Positions 44,870 to 59,122 of a DNA stretch of 64,000 bases are shown one piece after another. The notes beneath the pieces are model-generated. The model had not been told where the DNA came from and ran no database searches. It saw nothing but the letters and a program-made list of their open reading frames with translations. This DNA is from Clavaria fumosa (taxonomy: Eukaryota > Basidiomycota > Agaricomycetes > Agaricales > Clavariaceae), in contig OX637795.1 of NCBI GenBank assembly GCA_951802425.1, positions 310,001-374,000 on the forward strand, read 5' to 3'. Positions within the stretch are counted from its first letter, which is position 1, and the number at the start of each line of letters is the position of its first letter. The position numbers and the translations under genes are program-made.

Positions 44870-45703
44870 TTAACCACTTACAGGCTCAGACACCTCTTGA
44901 ATCGTTGGAATCTGAAAAGAAGGATAAGTCATTAGCAGTGCATCTGTAATTGTGACAGAGGATAGGATCAGGATCAGAAATGTTACGTACAAGGGCAGGT
45001 GCCTCCGCCCGTTCAGCCCGTTCAGCCCGTTTGGTAGTAGAGGGAGGCTTCGACGATCGTGAAGCAGGTTTCGAAGCAGGTTTCGAAGCAGGTTTCGCCT
45101 GTGTGCCAGTATTAAACAAAATTCAGCTCGAGCGACGACAGGATGACGCACCCGTTTAGAGTTGGGGGCGGCAGCCTCTTGGCCATTCGGAGCGCTGGAG
45201 CTGGCGGCTGCGGCCGCAGAATCTGGCCCGCGCTTCGCCCCTCGAGGCGGCTTTTTGGCCTTGGTATCATCCTGCGCCTTTGCCTCGGATGCTGGTTTCG
45301 TGACTGCCTTCTCATGTTCAACGTCCACCCCATCTTGCGCCTCCTCCGCCTTCCCTGCTTCCCCAGCCCCCCCGGGAGTCCCTGGTGTTGGCTCAGCAGC
45401 GTTGTCAGGCCCCTTAGCCTCGTCCTCAGCGGCGGCAGGTTGGACAGGCTCTGCGTCTCCCTTAGGTCCTTCGATTACAACGGCGGGTACCGCTTTCTTC
45501 TTGCGAGGTTTGGGAGCCTTCTTCGGCGCAGGTTCTGCGACGGTGGTTTGGCGGCCCTTGATGCGGACTGAGCGACGAGGCGGGGCTGTATCTGCTGGAA
45601 CCTCTTCATGGGGGGCCTTAGAATCATTGGGTCCGGCAACTGGCGCGTCCTGAGGCGCGGCGTTGTCTTTGTGGGCGGGCGCAGCTTTGGGTTTGCGAGG
45701 CAT
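44870..45703 (-). CDS. Basic Lys/Ala/Pro-rich nuclear protein (233 residues)
   Basis: Three exons: 45152-45703, 44991-45098 and 44870-44911. Starts MPRKPKAAPAHKD. The sequence is strongly lysine-, alanine- and proline-rich, with basic clusters (RRSVRIKGRQ, KKAPKPRKKKAVP, KKPPRGAKRGPD) separated by acidic Ala/Glu/Pro stretches. Exon 2 has a short peptide repeat (AKPASKPASKPAS, then RAERAERAEA). The composition resembles linker-histone-tail or HMGA/HMGN-like chromatin proteins, and no folded domain is visible. The last exon ends IPTIQEVSEPVSG; a GTAAGT within its final codons might be a further donor, which would extend the protein. Function unknown. Confidence 0.65.
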   Translation of the reverse strand: MPRKPKAAPAHKDNAAPQDAPVAGPNDSKAPHEEVPADTAPPRRSVRIKGRQTTVAEPAPKKAPKPRKKKAVPAVVIEGPKGDAEPVQPAAAEDEAKGPDNAAEPTPGTPGGAGEAGKAEEAQDGVDVEHEKAVTKPASEAKAQDDTKAKKPPRGAKRGPDSAAAAASSSAPNGQEAAAPNSKRVRHPVVARAEFCLILAHRRNLLRNLLRNLLHDRRSLPLLPNGLNGLNGRRHLPLYVTFLILILSSVTITDALLMTYPSFQIPTIQEVSEPVSG

Positions 45704-46136
45704 TGAAACTGATAATGCTTTGGTAGACTAAGAAGGGAAGAACGATGCGCAAGATTTGTCGTGGTAACTGTGAAGGGGTTCAACGGGAGCGGGGAACGCG
45801 GGTGGGATGGAAGAGAAAAGAGTTCAAAAGACGAGGAGTTGGGCGATTTCTGTTTCAGTTCAGTTTATCGCTACTCGCACGGAGCAATCAACACGCACGT
45901 GACGCTCAACAATCATTGGTATTGTCACGCGGCTGTCATTCTGTGGGCAGGGTTTAAGCACTGCATTGCTGCCAGCCACTCCAAAGGCTACAGTTAACTT
46001 AACTCAAGCAAAGGTTATTATAAATTCTAGCGATGCCAAAAGCGAATCAAGGTGGGGAGAAACCTCCCCAGATAAATGGTAACATACGAGAGCACTGCAC
46101 AACAACTCGAGAAACGATACTAGAAACCAACAACGG
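45704..46136. other. Short intergenic region between two minus-strand genes
   Basis: Contains the promoter of the basic nuclear protein and the downstream end of the transcription-factor gene at 46137. The plus frames 45745-45997 are not supported. Confidence 0.4.
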
Positions 46137-49100
46137 TCAAGGCGAAGACACCAAACCATTCAATTTTGAGAACGAGGGACCGGAGAAGGGGCCCGTTCCA
46201 GAAGGCTGATCAGTTGTCGGTGTTTCTTGAGCCTTTACCGTCCCGACAGACGTTTTGGCTGTGATCGCTGGCGTAGATGAAGAAGACCGTCGCTGCTGTT
46301 GCATGTACGCAGCTGAATATATGCCCATGTCCATACCGCCTTCGCTGACTTCGTTGAACATGGCTAAAACTTCGGCAGGCGACATGTACATTGACGGATC
46401 TGTCCTCTCAGCAGGCGACATATACATTGACGGATCTGGCCTCATAATGTCCATTGCGGCCATTCCCATGTTCGAGGGGTCCAAGAACGTTGTGTTAATC
46501 GGCGTTGAAGCGCCGGCATGCCCATACTGGTGCCTGGATGGCGAAGTACCTCGCTGCGGTTTAGAAGAAGACGCCGCATTCGGATGCGGGCTCGTGCATC
46601 CGCTCCCAACGTCGACAAAAAATTCGGAAGGCGAGAAGCTCGCTTCGGGGCTGCTGTGCCGCGATTCGGCGGACGCGTTCGAGCGTGGCGCCGATGGTGG
46701 CTTTTTCGGCACGGGCCGAATCCATGGGGGACGATTGGTTTGCGGGAGAGAAGGATCTGCGCGTGTGGATGGCTCGAGGGGAATCCCGGTCACTAACAGT
46801 AGGATGAGAATGAATACTGCACGACGTTTAAAATGAGCAGGGACCAACGTACAGCGACAAAATTCTTCCATGAGTTCCCCTGAACGGAGGCCGCATACAT
46901 ACCGTCCACTAAATCGTCTCAGTAACCCAACGCAGGACCTCAGAGCATCCAACGCGGGAGGCAGCAAGTGCTGCAAAGACTCTGACTTGCAGTTCAGCAA
47001 AATAGCCACAAGGGTTCGTCCTGCTTGAGTGAGTTGGTGGATGACATGGACACCGTCTGCACGTGGCGGTTAGCGAACGTAACGACTGGAATGGAAGAAG
47101 ACAATCACAATAAGTCATGAGCCCCTTGCTCGCGACATGAAGATGGGCTGCTACGATCTGCAACGCACAACTATGTGCGCCGACCACAGCTTCTCGTTCT
47201 GCATCCGTCTGTTCTTCCTCGACGCCGCAATAACTACGCTCCGCCACAAACTCCGAGAATCGGTGACGATATATTAACATCCTGACATATTGTTCTGCGC
47301 AATGAAGACGTTCGGCCTGCGTCACGCGAATCGTATCATCGCTGCTCAACGTCTCCGACAGATGGGACCAATAGTGTGGAATCGACCTATGGATTTCGTC
47401 CAGCAAAGCTTCTTCATCTCGCAGGTCATTGTGCGGCTTATGCGCGGACAGCGCGATAGATGCACGGAGTAAGAAAGGCGACGCTTCCCCTGTACGACGA
47501 CGAGATGGCACCACGACGTCTAGGACACCTTCGAGGACGACGAGTATCCGTAGAACGCAGATAAAAGCAGCCATACGGCTTTCAGTTCCAGGGGGTGGAG
47601 TCCCGATCGAGTCCTGGGAAATAAATTCATCATCGACAGGTGCAGGCTCTGCGACATCACAGTCTCTCAAGCGGATCATAGGTGGTCTCCCAAAATGGGA
47701 GGATAATTGTTTGTCCCAGATGTACACACACCAGAAGGTGCGCTTCCGAACCTCGCCTTCGATCGGATCGAATAAATCGTACGTGTCAGCTGATCGATGG
47801 AGACCTGCATCGATGGAAACCGTGATGGCTTCTGAAAGAAGTGCTGCCGCTTTGGAGAGTCTTCCGAGACCCACGGCGTACACTGCAGCGATAAGATCTG
47901 CTTGAATAGCATACACAGTTGGGCGGTCTGCAATTGGAAGGGTGCGGAGGCGCCCGAGAAGCTCGAACCAATCTGTTCCAGCGGAGATGCCATCATTTGG
48001 ATCAGCACGCACGCGTATATCGTCCATGTGGCGAGATGCAAGGCAGCAGATGGACACTATGAAAGCTGCGAACCCCGGTTCCGCCCATTTTCGAGGGTTT
48101 CCGTAGTCCTATCGAAATGTATGATTATAAAGCGATGTGAGAGCGAAAGATGGGCGTACGTTTAGAAATGTGGGGACATGGAGGAATGGAAGAACGTAAT
48201 ACGATGTGGATAAAAAGCATTGAACTAGACTGAACAAGCATGTAAGCCATGCAGACTTAGGAGGGAGCAAAACACAAATACCTGTCCATAAGATCTGGAG
48301 GAATATTAGACGTAATCAAGCGCCACAAGGTTTCAGGATTGACGTCCGGACGACGAGAAATGCGGTTCGGGAACCAGTCAGCATTACTTGAGTTTTTGTT
48401 AGACCAAGCGGCTTCGCATGGTTGTTCCGTAGTCTCACGACCATTAGGAGGCAACGTATGGCGTTCCACCAGGAGATCCAGCAGAGGAAGGCCCGAGGTC
48501 TCGCCTTGCCACCTCGTGTAGCCCTCGTCGTCAAAATATAGATACGATGGCGATAGCGACATGCGTGATGTTTCTTCCACCAGTTGGTCCATATTGGACG
48601 AGCTCTGGCTACTCGGATAGTGATGGCCGAGCAGGGATCGAAAGGCAGCATTTGGGCTTTCGTTGCGATCGCCCCGTTTCGAGTCGTGCGAGAAATGAGT
48701 GGAGGGATTCATCAATGGGAAGACGTGTAAGGACGGTGGAGGGACACCGGTAGGATAAGTGTGGGATGCGGAAGCAAAAGCTGCCAGGGGGTTCATGGTG
48801 GGGTCAGTAGAAGAGTGGGGGGCTGCGATACCAGGGACGGCTCCTCCAGCGGCGAAGACGGCAGGAGGGATTGCCTGAATCAACGACTCGAGCTGGTGCA
48901 TTCGATCTTCTAAGGTAGCAGTTCGTCTATTGCCAGAAAGGTTCAGAGGGAAGAGTTGAAGGGTGGAGTCATAAGCAAAATCTTACTTTGATTTGTGAGG
49001 GTGGGTGCGCTTGCCAGGTTCTTCGAAAGTGCAGGGTGAACTAGCCGTCAAGCAAGCCTGACAAGGGTGGCCTTCATCGCACTTGATGCGTCTCCGCCTT

Positions 49101-49305
49101 ATTGGCTGTTGCAGCGGTTGAAACCAAGACTTCTGAGGAAAACTCACCGACAACGGTCACACGCCCTTTGTAGAACGATAAGTTGAGCTATGATAAAGTG
49201 GGGATGTAAATGATGAGCCAAGGCTTACCGACTCAGCTTAAAGCGCCTCTCTTTGAGAATAGATGAAGGCTTATTGTCCTTGTCGTCAGACTGAGCAGCC
49301 GACAT
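46137..49305 (-). CDS. XlnR-like Zn2Cys6 transcription factor (926 residues)
   Basis: DNA-binding regulator with a fungal-specific transcription-factor domain; relatives control xylanase, cellulase or carbohydrate genes. Eight exons: 49229-49305, 49148-49165, 48987-49097, 48282-48926, 48160-48229, 47109-48108, 46853-47056 and 46137-46792. The zinc cluster ACDRCRRRRIKC...HPCQAC...SPC has the C-x2-C-x6-C-x5-C-x2-C-x6-C spacing. Its first two cysteines sit on an 18-nt micro-exon. A short coiled coil follows (RTATLEDRMHQLESLIQAI). The middle domain contains VLPFLHVPTFLNDYGNP, CLASRHMDDIRVRADPNDGI and RKRTFWCVYIWDKQLSSHFG, as in PF04082-type regulators. The C-terminal tail is Ser/Pro-rich and carries a tandem peptide (DPSMYMSPAE twice). 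The whole chain is intact. Confidence 0.85.
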
Positions 49306-49883
49306 CGTATTGGATGCTTGTGGTACTGAGAAAGAGTGGGGAGCAAGGTTTCAAAAGCAATGGCAAGTCGCCACTTCGGTAATAAGCCCCTTTGCCTCAG
49401 GGATGGCTCTTGATTTGGTAACCGGTTATATCCGTATTATGTCATTTCACCGAACCAACACCCTATCGATCCGAGGACTCAAAGAAACACGCCCTGGAAA
49501 GCCAGGGTGAACGTCTCCTCGCCCCGCCACAAAAGATGCACAAGAAACTCTTCTCAAAAGCGTGGGTTTCTCACCCGGTAGTCGTTGTCTTCACCCTTGC
49601 GGAGCAAAAAGAAACTACATTGTTACCGAGGCATAAGATCGGTCGTGCAGCGCGTGACGGAAACCGCAAGCGCTCTCGGAAGCGAAGGTTGCTGCAACAG
49701 GACAATGTAAATTCTGAATCCGTGCGCGTCTGATAAAATGACAACAAGGTATCGTATAATATCATTAACCGAGGTGGCATTGTGCAGCGATAAATTTTAA
49801 AAAAGATATCGCAAGTCAATAAGCCTAGTAAGAATGAGGGACGTGAAATCGAAAGCTACACTAAACCTACACTAACTCACAAG
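49306..49883. promoter_or_regulatory. Upstream region of the transcription factor
   Basis: Lies between the TF start and the P4-ATPase end, both on the minus strand. No gene is supported; frames on either strand are short. TF promoter and flippase terminator are expected here. Confidence 0.4.
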
Positions 49884-52800
49884 TTACAAAGCAAAACCTC
49901 CCGCCCATGATTGGCCACTTTGATTGCTCTCCCGGCGGTCCTGATAGTCAGGCGAAATAGTAGCCGTACCATCATTGTCAGAGAATCGCTCCCCGAATCT
50001 ATCTCCCGACCGAGGGTCATCTTGGGCGGTCAAAAACGACCCTGAATGGGGTGACGGTGTGTTGTGCAGTTGATACGATGTGGATGTTGGGCTGCGACCT
50101 GGCGCATGGTCAAGGGACCCCGGGGGAGGTGGGCTGAGTCTTCGCGCTTGCATCTCGTATGAACCGGAGTCAAGCGGATGCGCAACCTCTTCTGGTAGAT
50201 ATGAGTTGGATTGTTGTGGGGCGTTGACATTTATCGGTGTCCTACTGGGCAATGTGAATGTTACGGGTACACCAATTGAGTTGCCGGTGCGATTTGATGA
50301 GGTGGATTGCCGCGGATTTGGCGCTATCGTTGTGATTTCACCAGTCGTGTAACGGAAAGTTGGTGGAGGGAGGGGTGATGGTTCTGGAATTTCAGAGGCG
50401 GAATAATACGACGGGTTAGGGGAGGGCGACATCCGTCGGTCAGGAGTTGCTCTTGAAGGGAGACGTGGATCACTGGGTGGAGAGAGTTCTCCAGAATCGG
50501 AAGCGGCGGGAGAGATTCGTCCAAGACCACCAGAGGCAGGGGGGTTGTCACGGTAAAGTGATTGTTCGTCAACTGAGCTTCCAGCCGTATGTGGAGTGTA
50601 TAAAGGATGTGCCAAGTTCAGACCTGACCGACTTTGCGGCACGTTCAGCATCGGTACATATTCTACGATGTCGGTGGCCAACTTGTTTTTCTTAGGATTC
50701 CGGTGACGGATCCCAAGTCGATCTTTGAGATCTCCGTTAATCCAAGCCTCGCGGATGATTTCTTTATCGAGAGGGTAATATGTCGACATGAAGAATTTGG
50801 CCAGGAAACGTGGAGCTGCAACGTCGACGTCAATGACGAGGTATATCAAACAAATCGATCTGTGGATTGTCATACCTAGCGCTATGAAGACTGAAAGAAA
50901 CACTGTTGTCCAGAAAGTCACCGCGCTGAAAAGAATCACGACCTCATCTCTGAAGTACGCGCTAGGCAAGAACGAATAGATTGTCACCCAAGTCAGCATG
51001 ACAAGGGAAGACCCGAAAACCACGATCCACGTGAGCGTCGTCCAACTAAAACGGGAGGGTTTTTCATGAATTGATAAAGTGGGAAAGAGGAAGTGGGCGT
51101 ACTATTGAGTGTTAATGCCAACAAACGTATTCGCTGAAAATATCGCAGCCACCGCTACGGTCGTACCAAAGTCTGCAAGCGAATCCATCGTTCTGGCCGT
51201 CGACGAAAGGGGCAGTCCCAATGTCCACACTAGATAGGGAACGAAGAAGACAACCGCGGACTGATACAGGCCGTCCAGCATATAGAGCCAGAATTTAGTC
51301 CGAGTATATTCGAGGCCACGGATACCTCTCTCATACAGCTGAGGGAAGGCAAGCGCTGCCTTCGCGTTGAGATCCTGATCGAAAGCTGTCGAGAATGAGC
51401 GCTCCTGACCGCCACGCTGATATAAGAATCATACCTCCCAGGATCATCACCGGAAGCGAGGTGAAGGCCAGATTGTACAACAAAATAAAAGTGTACTCGT
51501 ACAGATAAGTAGCATCGAAACTACGGCAAGAACGTCAGAGTTGGCATGCTGTCTGCCATTGAGATGCGCACCTGTTAAAGGGCAAGAACCAGAACGGGGC
51601 TAATGTCCATATGACATTCTAGCGTATGCCAAAAATTTTATTGAGCTTATCGGAACCGAGGGCGGAAAGAAATCACCTTATAGAAGAAATTGCTGTGCAT
51701 TTCTGCCAGTCGCTGATATGACCAACGCCCATGCACCAGGAGAAGCTTGGTCAAAAATCTAAATTGTCCGAATGCATAATCAGCCGACATCGCGGCTTGT
51801 GACCCCTCGAGACCAAAGAGGCCACAGCCAATGTTAGCTTCCTGTATCATTGCGACGTCATTCGCCCCATCTCCGATCGAGAGAGTCATCGCGTTTCGGC
51901 CTTCCTTAACCTTCGTGCCAGATCGATGGTTGATTAAATTTCTTATGTGACATAGTACCAAGGTGTGCTCACCAGCTTAACTGTCAGCGCCTTTTGTGCA
52001 GGGCTTACACGGCAACACACAACAGTTTCGCACTGCGTTCCCAGATTTAGAAACAATGTTTTGAGCTCCGGCGAGAGCGCATGTCTCAGCGTATCTCCAT
52101 CGATAACGGCTGCAAAGGAGGTTTTCGGGCTCAAAAGAGGAGCGCTGGTGTTGGGGTCCCAAGCGGGGGGGCCGATAACGGATGCAATCTTGTTAAGGCC
52201 AGCTTCGATCTGGGCGCGCGTCGAATCGAATCCATCGGCGGATAGAATCATAACTTCCATATTGCTCTTTAGCAAATTGCAACTATAACCTATTGAAATC
52301 GTGAGCGTCATAAAAACACAAGACCACAGAATCATACCAATTTCAATCGCAGTCTGCAGTTTGTCACCTGGAACACATCTGAGAATTGAGATAGCAAACC
52401 CAAGAAGAATAAACAATACCTGTCAATATCCACAGCTTGATCCCTGCCTGATGAAGCATCTCGATTGCTTCAGGAACTCCCTCTTGTAGTTTATCTTCGA
52501 GTGCTGTCGCGCCAAGAATCAACAGGCTATGCTCGATCAAGTCGTTGGCCTTTTCGATAGCCTCTTCCCTATCATCTGCGGCACTTGTGGCAGCGTCGTA
52601 CACAGAAGACCACTTGAGATATTCCTCTTGGGTTACAAAACGATACGCCACGCATAGGGTCCTCAAACCGCTGTTTGCAAAGGCTTCCATGTCGCGCTGC
52701 GTCGCCGCCTTGAGCTCTGCATCGTGATCCCTGGCAAGCCGCTCATAAATGACGCTGTCTGCACCCTTGCAGTAAAGCACGATCCGCCCCTCTGGGTCGC

Positions 52801-55450
52801 GCACGATGACACTCATCCGCTTTCGCGTGCTGTTGAATTCGAGAACACGCAGAATCGCGTGCCGTTCAACCTGACCCATCACCTCGATATCCATCCAGTC
52901 TTTCGTCTTGTGTACGAGTGGGAACCCTACGTCTCGAGCAGTTGCCACCAGCGCGGCCTCGTCAGGACTTTCCGCCTTGTACGTCAGTCGGAAGGGCGCA
53001 ATTACCGGATCGGGGCGGTCGGCGAGCACGCTGTGGCACAACGCAAGCGCGCGAAAAAATGCGATGAGGTGGCCACGCTGATCCGAATCCCGGTTCGCGA
53101 GATCGTCCGCCAGCTTGGGTGAGACTAGCGTCAGTTTCTCCGCCTGTAGGTATCGATTCTTGAATGTCTGCTGCATCTTGTCGGTCATTTGCCGCTTCAG
53201 CGAGGCCAATTTCTCGTTGAGCTCCTCCGGAGTCAGGATGTCAGCCCCCTTTCCCTGCCGCATCGCTGCACCTCTCTGAGCTTCCGTTACCCCTTCTCCG
53301 TACGCTACACCGGAGACAGAACACTTTTGAAACTCCATAATGTTCTGCGTGAGAGTGCCAGTCTTGTCGGAGAAGATGTATTCGATCTGCCCGAGGTCGT
53401 CGGAAATGTTCCATGTCTTGGGGACACATGGGGTGTCATAAATAGATGAGTACATGTCGATGTCCTGCGCAATGAAGTAGGCTTGCACGGTTTTTACAAT
53501 CTCAATGGAGATGTAAAGGGAAATAGGAACGATGTTTTGAAATGCGATAAGACAAGAACTATGCAGGAAGAAGATCCCCGTCAGATCAAAAGGATAGGTG
53601 AGAGAGGAATGACACAGACGCGAAAGTGACGATGGCGTTGATGATAGACGATTTGGTAGGCTCACTGCCGCTCTCAAAGAAGACCGCGCTCGTCGTCGTT
53701 CTATTTAGCTGTAGGCCACTGAAGATTGCCGATATAAGGCACATCATGAACAGCACGATAAAGTTGACGATGACATTGAAGTTGGTCTCCTTCTCAATCT
53801 TGCTCCGTTTGCTCGGTGTATCTCCACCGTTGAGCATGATTTTCGTGTCCGCGCCGGTGTAAACCACCAAGCCAATGGCCCATGAAGTGTTCCGAATAGC
53901 GCAACCGCGCAGCAACAGCTCGTTGATGGACAACACCTCCTGCCTCAGGTCGCCTGTTGTGGAATCCTTGTACTTCAGGACGCCGTGGTACAGATATAGA
54001 TTCGCATGCGGGGCCTCTGAATCGAGGTAGAACGACGATCGTTCCACGTCTTCTTCACTGCAAATTGACGAAGTGCACCGTGCGGCGTGGCGGGGCTTCA
54101 GGTTCGTCTCTCCGTCTAGATTCTTCGTCTCAAGGTAGCACATCCCGTCTGCGTCCGAAGTCGAGAGCACGACAATGTCCGCCGGCACTTGCTCGTTCTC
54201 GCGCAGCAGCACGACGTCACCCACCTCGAGCTTTTTCCAGAGTGTCCGCTCCCATCGCGCCGTTCCGTTTACTCGTCTATTCAAGTCAAGCACACCGGAC
54301 GTCGACTGCGAGCGGATAGACGGCGGGGGTCGGTCGTCCACCGGCTTGAGGTTGGGTAGCGGGGCCGATGTGAACGTGAAGTTGGCGTCGGAGACCATAC
54401 CGGGGGGATATGAATGTGAGTCCATGCTCTGGATATCTTCTAACCTCCGATCAGCACCCATGGGAACATATCCACTCAAGCTGAGGCTGCTCTCGTTTAC
54501 GCTTGTGCTGTCTCCCTCGGAGCCCTCCTTCTTGAGCATGACCCTAGCACCCTCAGCAGCCTCATGCTCCCTAAGTTTCCGCACGCCGCGTGTCACTTTG
54601 CCTGGCTTGTTCAACCCCAGGAGCTTCTCGTACCACCCGCGGGGGTCGCTCGGTTGGTTCACGTTGCGCCACGAGCCGAGCTTAGTCGCGGCAGAAGAAT
54701 TGACCTCCTCGTCTAGAGCTGCGCGACGGTAATCCTCGATGCCATCTTTGATAGCGGTGGCGGTGACGATGAAGGCTAGAGGGAGAAGACCGATGACGCC
54801 ACTCGCGGCACCGAAAACAGGAAAGACTTGATGTTCGTGATGTCAGGTGTTATACATCTGAGGTATGAAGCAGAACATACGTTGGAGTATGACAAGTCCC
54901 AGAAAGTACAGGTTGGCGACCCTGCGCGTGTACGTCAGTAGCGATAACAGGGGTGGTTGAGCTGAGTGTCATGCATACCTGCGGAACTGCTCATACAAGT
55001 TCTTGGGTACGAACGTGAGGATCGTATACTCTGTAGCCAAATTTGAACGAAGGAGTAACAGTAGTGACTACGCGACGTACTGCTGGTCCGGACTTTATTC
55101 CGCACATACCGAGCGAGAGGCTCGCCGTGCGAGTCGACTTCCATGGGCAAAAGGGGATGATTTACATGAACATTCCTACCCTGACCCGGCGACAATTTGT
55201 TGGCAGTGGACGCGGTTGAGCTTAACAAGGACGCGCTCGAAGGCGTCTTCTTATCCCCCTTGCGGAAGAACCTAGAGCGCCTCTGGCGAACGGTCTTGTT
55301 CCTGGACACTCGTCGCTCTGCGTGTATAGACTCCGCGATGGCAGATGCGGCCGTGCGGACGGTGCGCAGACGCAACTCTGGATCGATACTATCGTCCTGT
55401 TCGTCGTCATTGGAGAGGGATAAATTGTTCCGTCTGAAGAACAGAGACAT
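49884..55450 (-). CDS. P4-type phospholipid-translocating ATPase (Dnf1/Dnf2-like flippase)
   Basis: Flips phospholipids from the outer to the cytosolic leaflet at the plasma membrane or trans-Golgi. Start ATG at 55450 (MSLFFRRNNLSLSNDDEQDD). The family N-terminal signature is present across splices (YTILTFVPKNLYEQFR, VANLYFLGLVILQ). The actuator-domain motif LDGETNLK lies near 54110, and the TM4 hallmark PISLYISIEIVKTVQA near 53490-53535. The phosphorylation site SDKTGTLTQN (catalytic Asp) lies near 53350-53375, nucleotide-binding blocks at 52780-52990, and the hinge IGDGANDVAMIQ near 51850-51880. The C-terminal membrane region includes FFVPYLVW and a Ser/Pro-rich cytosolic tail. More than ten short introns; one exon of about 30 nt encodes DKLQTAIEI near 52345-52372. 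All catalytic residues are present. Partner Cdc50/Lem3 is not in this window. A pyrimidine-rich leader precedes the start. Confidence 0.9.
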
Positions 55451-55479
55451 TGGAACGTCGGGGGTGAGGTGAAAGCGGA

Positions 55480-55545
55480 GAACGGGGGGAGAGGGAAGGG
55501 GGAAGGGGGAAGGGGGAAGGGGGAGGGATGTGCAACGAAGAGGAG
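55480..55545. repeat. Purine mirror tract (GGGAAGG)n in the flippase leader
   Basis: Plus strand reads GGGGAGAGGGAAGGGGGAAG and continues as repeated GGGGGAAGG. On the minus strand it is the CT-rich leader of the flippase transcript. It has the composition of G-quadruplex- or triplex-prone DNA. Confidence 0.7.
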
Positions 55546-55904
55546 GATGAGCGTAGGGAGAGGATGAGAAGGCTGTGGTGCGGACAAGCAGGAGTGCCTG
55601 AGTTTGCGCAACGCTGCATTGAGCACAGCACCCAGATCTGGATTTTTTTTCTTTTCTTTTTTTGTGTGATTTGATTTGATGATCACCAATAACGTGGCGA
55701 GTTTCTAGTAAGATCAGCCTTTCCATCCACATCTCCGGAAATCAATCATTGATATATCGTGAACAAGATATCATCTTGCATTCAATCTGCTGTAATATTG
55801 TTGTAATAGAGAGGATTCTAGTGTGTGTACAACTTTGATGCACAAAGAAAGAAAAAAAAACCGACACAAAAAAACCAAATAAAATATTACAAGACCCAAA
55901 TGAT
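55546..55904. other. Intergenic region between flippase and SNF1 genes
   Basis: Includes the flippase 5' region (T-run and AT-rich text near 55645-55680) and the SNF1 3' side with an A-rich stretch at 55845-55875. No gene. Confidence 0.45.
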
Positions 55905-58210
<2,306 letters not shown>

Positions 58211-59122
58211 GGTGACGGAGCTTGAGGCGGTTACGCTCGGCTTGACACTGGAGAAGGGTGGCTATGCAAAGATATCTATTTGCAGTTGTTTACTAGGAAG
58301 GCCTAATCCGAACGGTGTTAAAGTGTTTACATAAGTGTGTAGGTGCCCTCGTCACGCATGTTTTTTTTGATCCCAACAGTATATAGCCTTCAGGTTCAGA
58401 ACTTGGATATCAAATTAAACAAAGTATGTAAAGATGGAGGACCGAAATGACCGGTGCGACAACAAAGTCTCCTCCTCCCTTTCCCATTGAGCTATTCTCT
58501 TGCTCACGAGACCCTGCAAGAATCAAGGTGGGGGCACCGTGGTAGAGCGCTCGGTGTCAATGTTCCTTTTCTGATCTGATCGCAAAAGTGGCTAGCTGTT
58601 CCCTGTGTAAGGGGCGTGGTCATGCCAGGTCATGCCGGTCGTCAACGTTGTTGTGCTCTAATCAAACTTATCGATCAGGTTAGAGAACCGACGTCTCAAC
58701 TATGTGAAAAAATTTACACTTGCTCACTAATCTAAATTGGGAACGGCGGTGGAACGGCGGGTATTCGCATCGGGCGTAGCTCAGTAGAGGCGCTGGTCTA
58801 TGCTCACGCGCTGGACTTTGCTCTTCACCGGTCACCAGCAGTCAACACCGCTGCACACAGTACCTGTGCATCGGCAACGCTCAAGAAATAACCCTCGTTT
58901 ATGATGGAAACCTCGCGATGGTCATGAGGCTGTCATGACATAAAAGGGACCCACCGGTATATCGCGGGTTCCGTTCATCGACAAACATGGCAATTAATGG
59001 AAGAACCTTCAGTTTCCATCGTTCAGGGTAAAAAATGCCGGTGATGGCAGTATCATATAAGTAGGCAGCGTCGCCCAAGAACAAAAACAAGTGCATTTGA
59101 CCACCAGACGCAAAGCACAGTC
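58211..59122. other. Intergenic region with tRNA A-box-like words, no tRNA
   Basis: Head-to-head between SNF1 (minus) and the DUF4436 gene (plus). TAGCTCAGTAGAGG at about 58797 and GGTAGAGCGC at about 58541 resemble tRNA A boxes, but no B box or cloverleaf follows. A T-run lies at 58361-58368. No coding feature. Confidence 0.45.

Noticed and set aside
48109..48282. Apparent frameshift in the transcription factor before DYGNPRKW
   Set aside because: Using the TTCAG acceptor ending at 48230 instead of the later TCTAG gives VLPFLHVPTFLN in frame, so no frameshift is needed.
58533..58860. tRNA-like words (TAGCTCAGTAGAGG, GGTAGAGCGC)
   Set aside because: Only A-box-like sequence is present. No B box, no anticodon stem and no acceptor pairing could be folded.
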